Source of the DNA: Diorhabda sublineata
Lineage: Eukaryota > Arthropoda > Insecta > Coleoptera > Chrysomelidae
Reading direction: 5' to 3'
Assembly (NCBI RefSeq): GCF_026230105.1
Contig: NC_079477.1
Coordinates: 14,761,001 to 14,825,000, forward strand
DNA: 64,000 bases
A model generated the notes under the pieces. The model was given only the letters and a program-made list of their open reading frames with translations. It was not told the DNA's origin and ran no database searches. Shown in pieces: positions 62,095-64,000 of this stretch. The translations under genes were made by a program, and so were the position numbers. Position 1 is the stretch's first letter; each line of letters begins with the position of its first letter.

Positions 62095-62270
62095 CGTATC
62101 TAGTCGTATCTCCTCCTGTGGTACCTGCTGGGTGAATTGGCTAGCTCAGTAAGAGCCATTGTCGGTCCCAAGCCCGGATAAAGGAGGAGGTTTCACAGGT
62201 CAGGCTAGCTTCCTGTCTGTAGTGAAACACTCCAAGGCTACAGAACAGCAGACCAGCCTCGGATGTATGT
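62095..62270. mobile_element. GC-richer element fragment next to the non-LTR piece
   Basis: CTCAGTAAGAGCCATTGTCG followed by GTCCCAAGCCCGGATAAAGG and AGGAGG (about 62144-62190) stands out in composition. I recall such GGTCCCAAGCCCGGATAAAGG sequence from untranslated parts of endonuclease/RT non-LTR elements, which fits the ORF2 scrap directly beside it, but the orientation (plus) is opposite to that scrap, so it would be a separate insertion. Assignment is from memory and needs a repeat-library comparison. Confidence 0.4.
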
Positions 62271-62274
62271 CTCT

Positions 62275-64000
62275 TTCCAAATTCTAGCATTAATGTAACA
62301 TTATATTGTTACGTGTACATATCCGCACGCTATCTTGCGGCGCTGGTCATAACTTAATGTATTGGAAGCTATAGTAAGACGGGTATATGTACTTTCAATA
62401 GTTTCTTTATGTCACAAATTTTTTGGTGGAAAATTTCTTCTCGTTCATCCCGAAAGTGACCAATATTAAAACTCTTTATAGAAGATACCTCAAATCTTAT
62501 TATTTTCTAGTAGGCCACTGTTTCCCATGGTAGTTCCTCTCGTTGCTATTTCATATACATCCAGTTCACATGGAACATAGAAATTTTGATTCGGTTCAGA
62601 TGAATAGGAAAATAATAAATTGTATAGCAGATCGCAACAATGGAATGTGTCATCATACTTGCTATCTCTCGTTTTTTGGTATTGGAAATAATCCATAAAA
62701 TTATACATGAGTCAAAAAATCTGGCCATGGTCTTAGTGATCGTAAAGTTTTGCTTTCTTGGGACCACAATCTTCGATTGGAATCCATTGCTTCGAGTGTA
62801 CTTGTATTTCTGGTATATGATGTTATACTTAAGATTCGTCTACTCTCACAACTCATCAGCACTAAGCAATCACGGTATCTACCTTGTTGAAACATTTATT
62901 TCAAGAAGGTAAGGATTTTATCAATCAATTTTGCAGCAGTTACTTTCAGTATTATACGTGTTTATATGACAAATTTTAATCGAGTAGAATCGTTTAAAAA
63001 TAATATTATAGAACAGAACATGTTCAAGATCATTTCCACGTTCTTCCCTCAAATTTCCTTATTGTTCCTCCACGTTCAACATTTTGTTTTATTAAATCCG
63101 TTTTTTCATATATTTTAATTTAACAATTAATATAGAATAAAAACTAATCTTTCTGTCAAATTTATGTGAAATGTTGTCAGATGATATAAAAAATAACGTA
63201 AACTAACAGTATAATTCTCCATAATGCAATCCAGAAGATTGATAATCATTTTATCTAAGGGTCTGAGGAACTTTTCGTGAAACGACATTAAACTAGCTAG
63301 GTTCATCTGACAGGTAAAGGTCTCGTTCTATACCTTCTTAAGACGATAGACATGCCATAGGACGGCAGCTGCAGATTCTTTAAGCATACTTTAGAGACAT
63401 CGTAACATGTTCTGCTCATTTCATCGAAAGGCTTAGATACCTCGAAAGAGTAGTGCTAACAACTTGGGAAATGGAGTATATAACCCTAGAAAAATAGTCT
63501 ACTTTGAGAGAAGTCAACGTCTTTTGTAAAAATAGTCTTCTGAGTATAAGTTCGGAGTGGCTGGAAAGACAAAACGATTTCTCAAACAACCTACCAGCTA
63601 CCAAAAACCAGCTCATAGAGACACGCGTGCATTTGGTACTAAATTTCCAAAATATACTGAAAGTCTTTGCAAAATTTTACAAAATAAAGTTTGACTGTGA
63701 TATAAAAGTTTTAATTTAAAAAAAACTTTATTTTATCTTTCCAAATTGTTCTAATATAGTTATTTTGTATAATTAATCACACCTCATTAATTCCCAATTA
63801 TTAATTCAATCAGACTAAAGCCAATAAATATTTTATTTTTGAGAAAATTTATGAATAATCTTGAGATTATTCACCCAATTCATTTTCCACTACGTCTCAT
63901 CCCAGTAATTGTATAGAGAAATTTTATATTGTAGATTGTGGGTTTTTATAAGATATACCATACAAATTGGGTTGATGCTCAAGGCTCGTTTTTATTGGTG
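62275..64000. other. AT-rich DNA, nothing recognised
   Basis: Overlapping frames on both strands at 62490-62912 and 63416-63719 show no motifs. No repeat shared with the rest of the window. Confidence 0.4.

Overview
This window looks like a gene-poor, AT-rich stretch of an insect nuclear genome. A beetle is my best guess but unproven. No complete, unquestionable host gene is visible. What can be recognised is mostly decayed transposable elements of kinds that co-occur in insects: several non-LTR retrotransposons, Penelope-like element ends, mariner transposons, a Helitron 3' end, a Crypton-like tyrosine recombinase relic, nested terminal-inverted-repeat elements, long (TA)n arrays and a short (TTAGG)n telomere-type tract. 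All recognised transposon genes are broken by stops, frameshifts or deletions, so none is expected to be active.

Layout. 0.6-6 kb: a structured hairpin, a chimeric non-LTR reverse transcriptase relic (0.7-2.6 kb), a candidate small promoter-driven gene (3.4-3.9 kb) and a Helitron helicase end with 3' hairpin (5.7-6.0 kb). 7.1-8.3 kb: a foldback-like block of inverted low-complexity arms around a palindromic core. 14.1-14.6 kb: Penelope-like GIY-YIG relic with its conserved 3' stem-loop; further copies of that stem-loop lie at 33.8 kb (minus strand) and perhaps 40.7 kb. 16.9-18.1 kb: endonuclease/RT-type non-LTR relic. 20.98-21.91 kb: internally deleted mariner with recognisable ends. 22.6 and 23.6 kb: small Tc1/mariner scraps. 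24.9-25.6 kb: another RT relic with a (TA)n array inside it. 28.6 kb and 30.3 kb: two open, unrecognised protein-like stretches, the first with splice-like borders, that are the best host-exon candidates.

36.1 kb, 49.0-50.3 kb and 61.8 kb: minus-strand non-LTR pieces. 38.6-39.45 kb: Crypton-like recombinase pseudogene. 44.1-45.4 kb: two inverted copies of a three-block repeat in which the second copy is circularly permuted (A-B-C against B-C-A), the most unusual structure here. 46.46-47.46 kb: a TIR element with repeated subterminal GGCGCTAA motifs, containing a second 401-bp MITE and the telomere-like tract. 55.5-56.4 kb: a second mariner relic. A few short unique islands of higher GC (31.0, 45.6, 48.2, 51.9, 57.1, 60.8 kb) could be conserved regulatory DNA.

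The genes do not form a pathway. The window is best read as intergenic or intronic DNA built by repeated nested insertion and decay.
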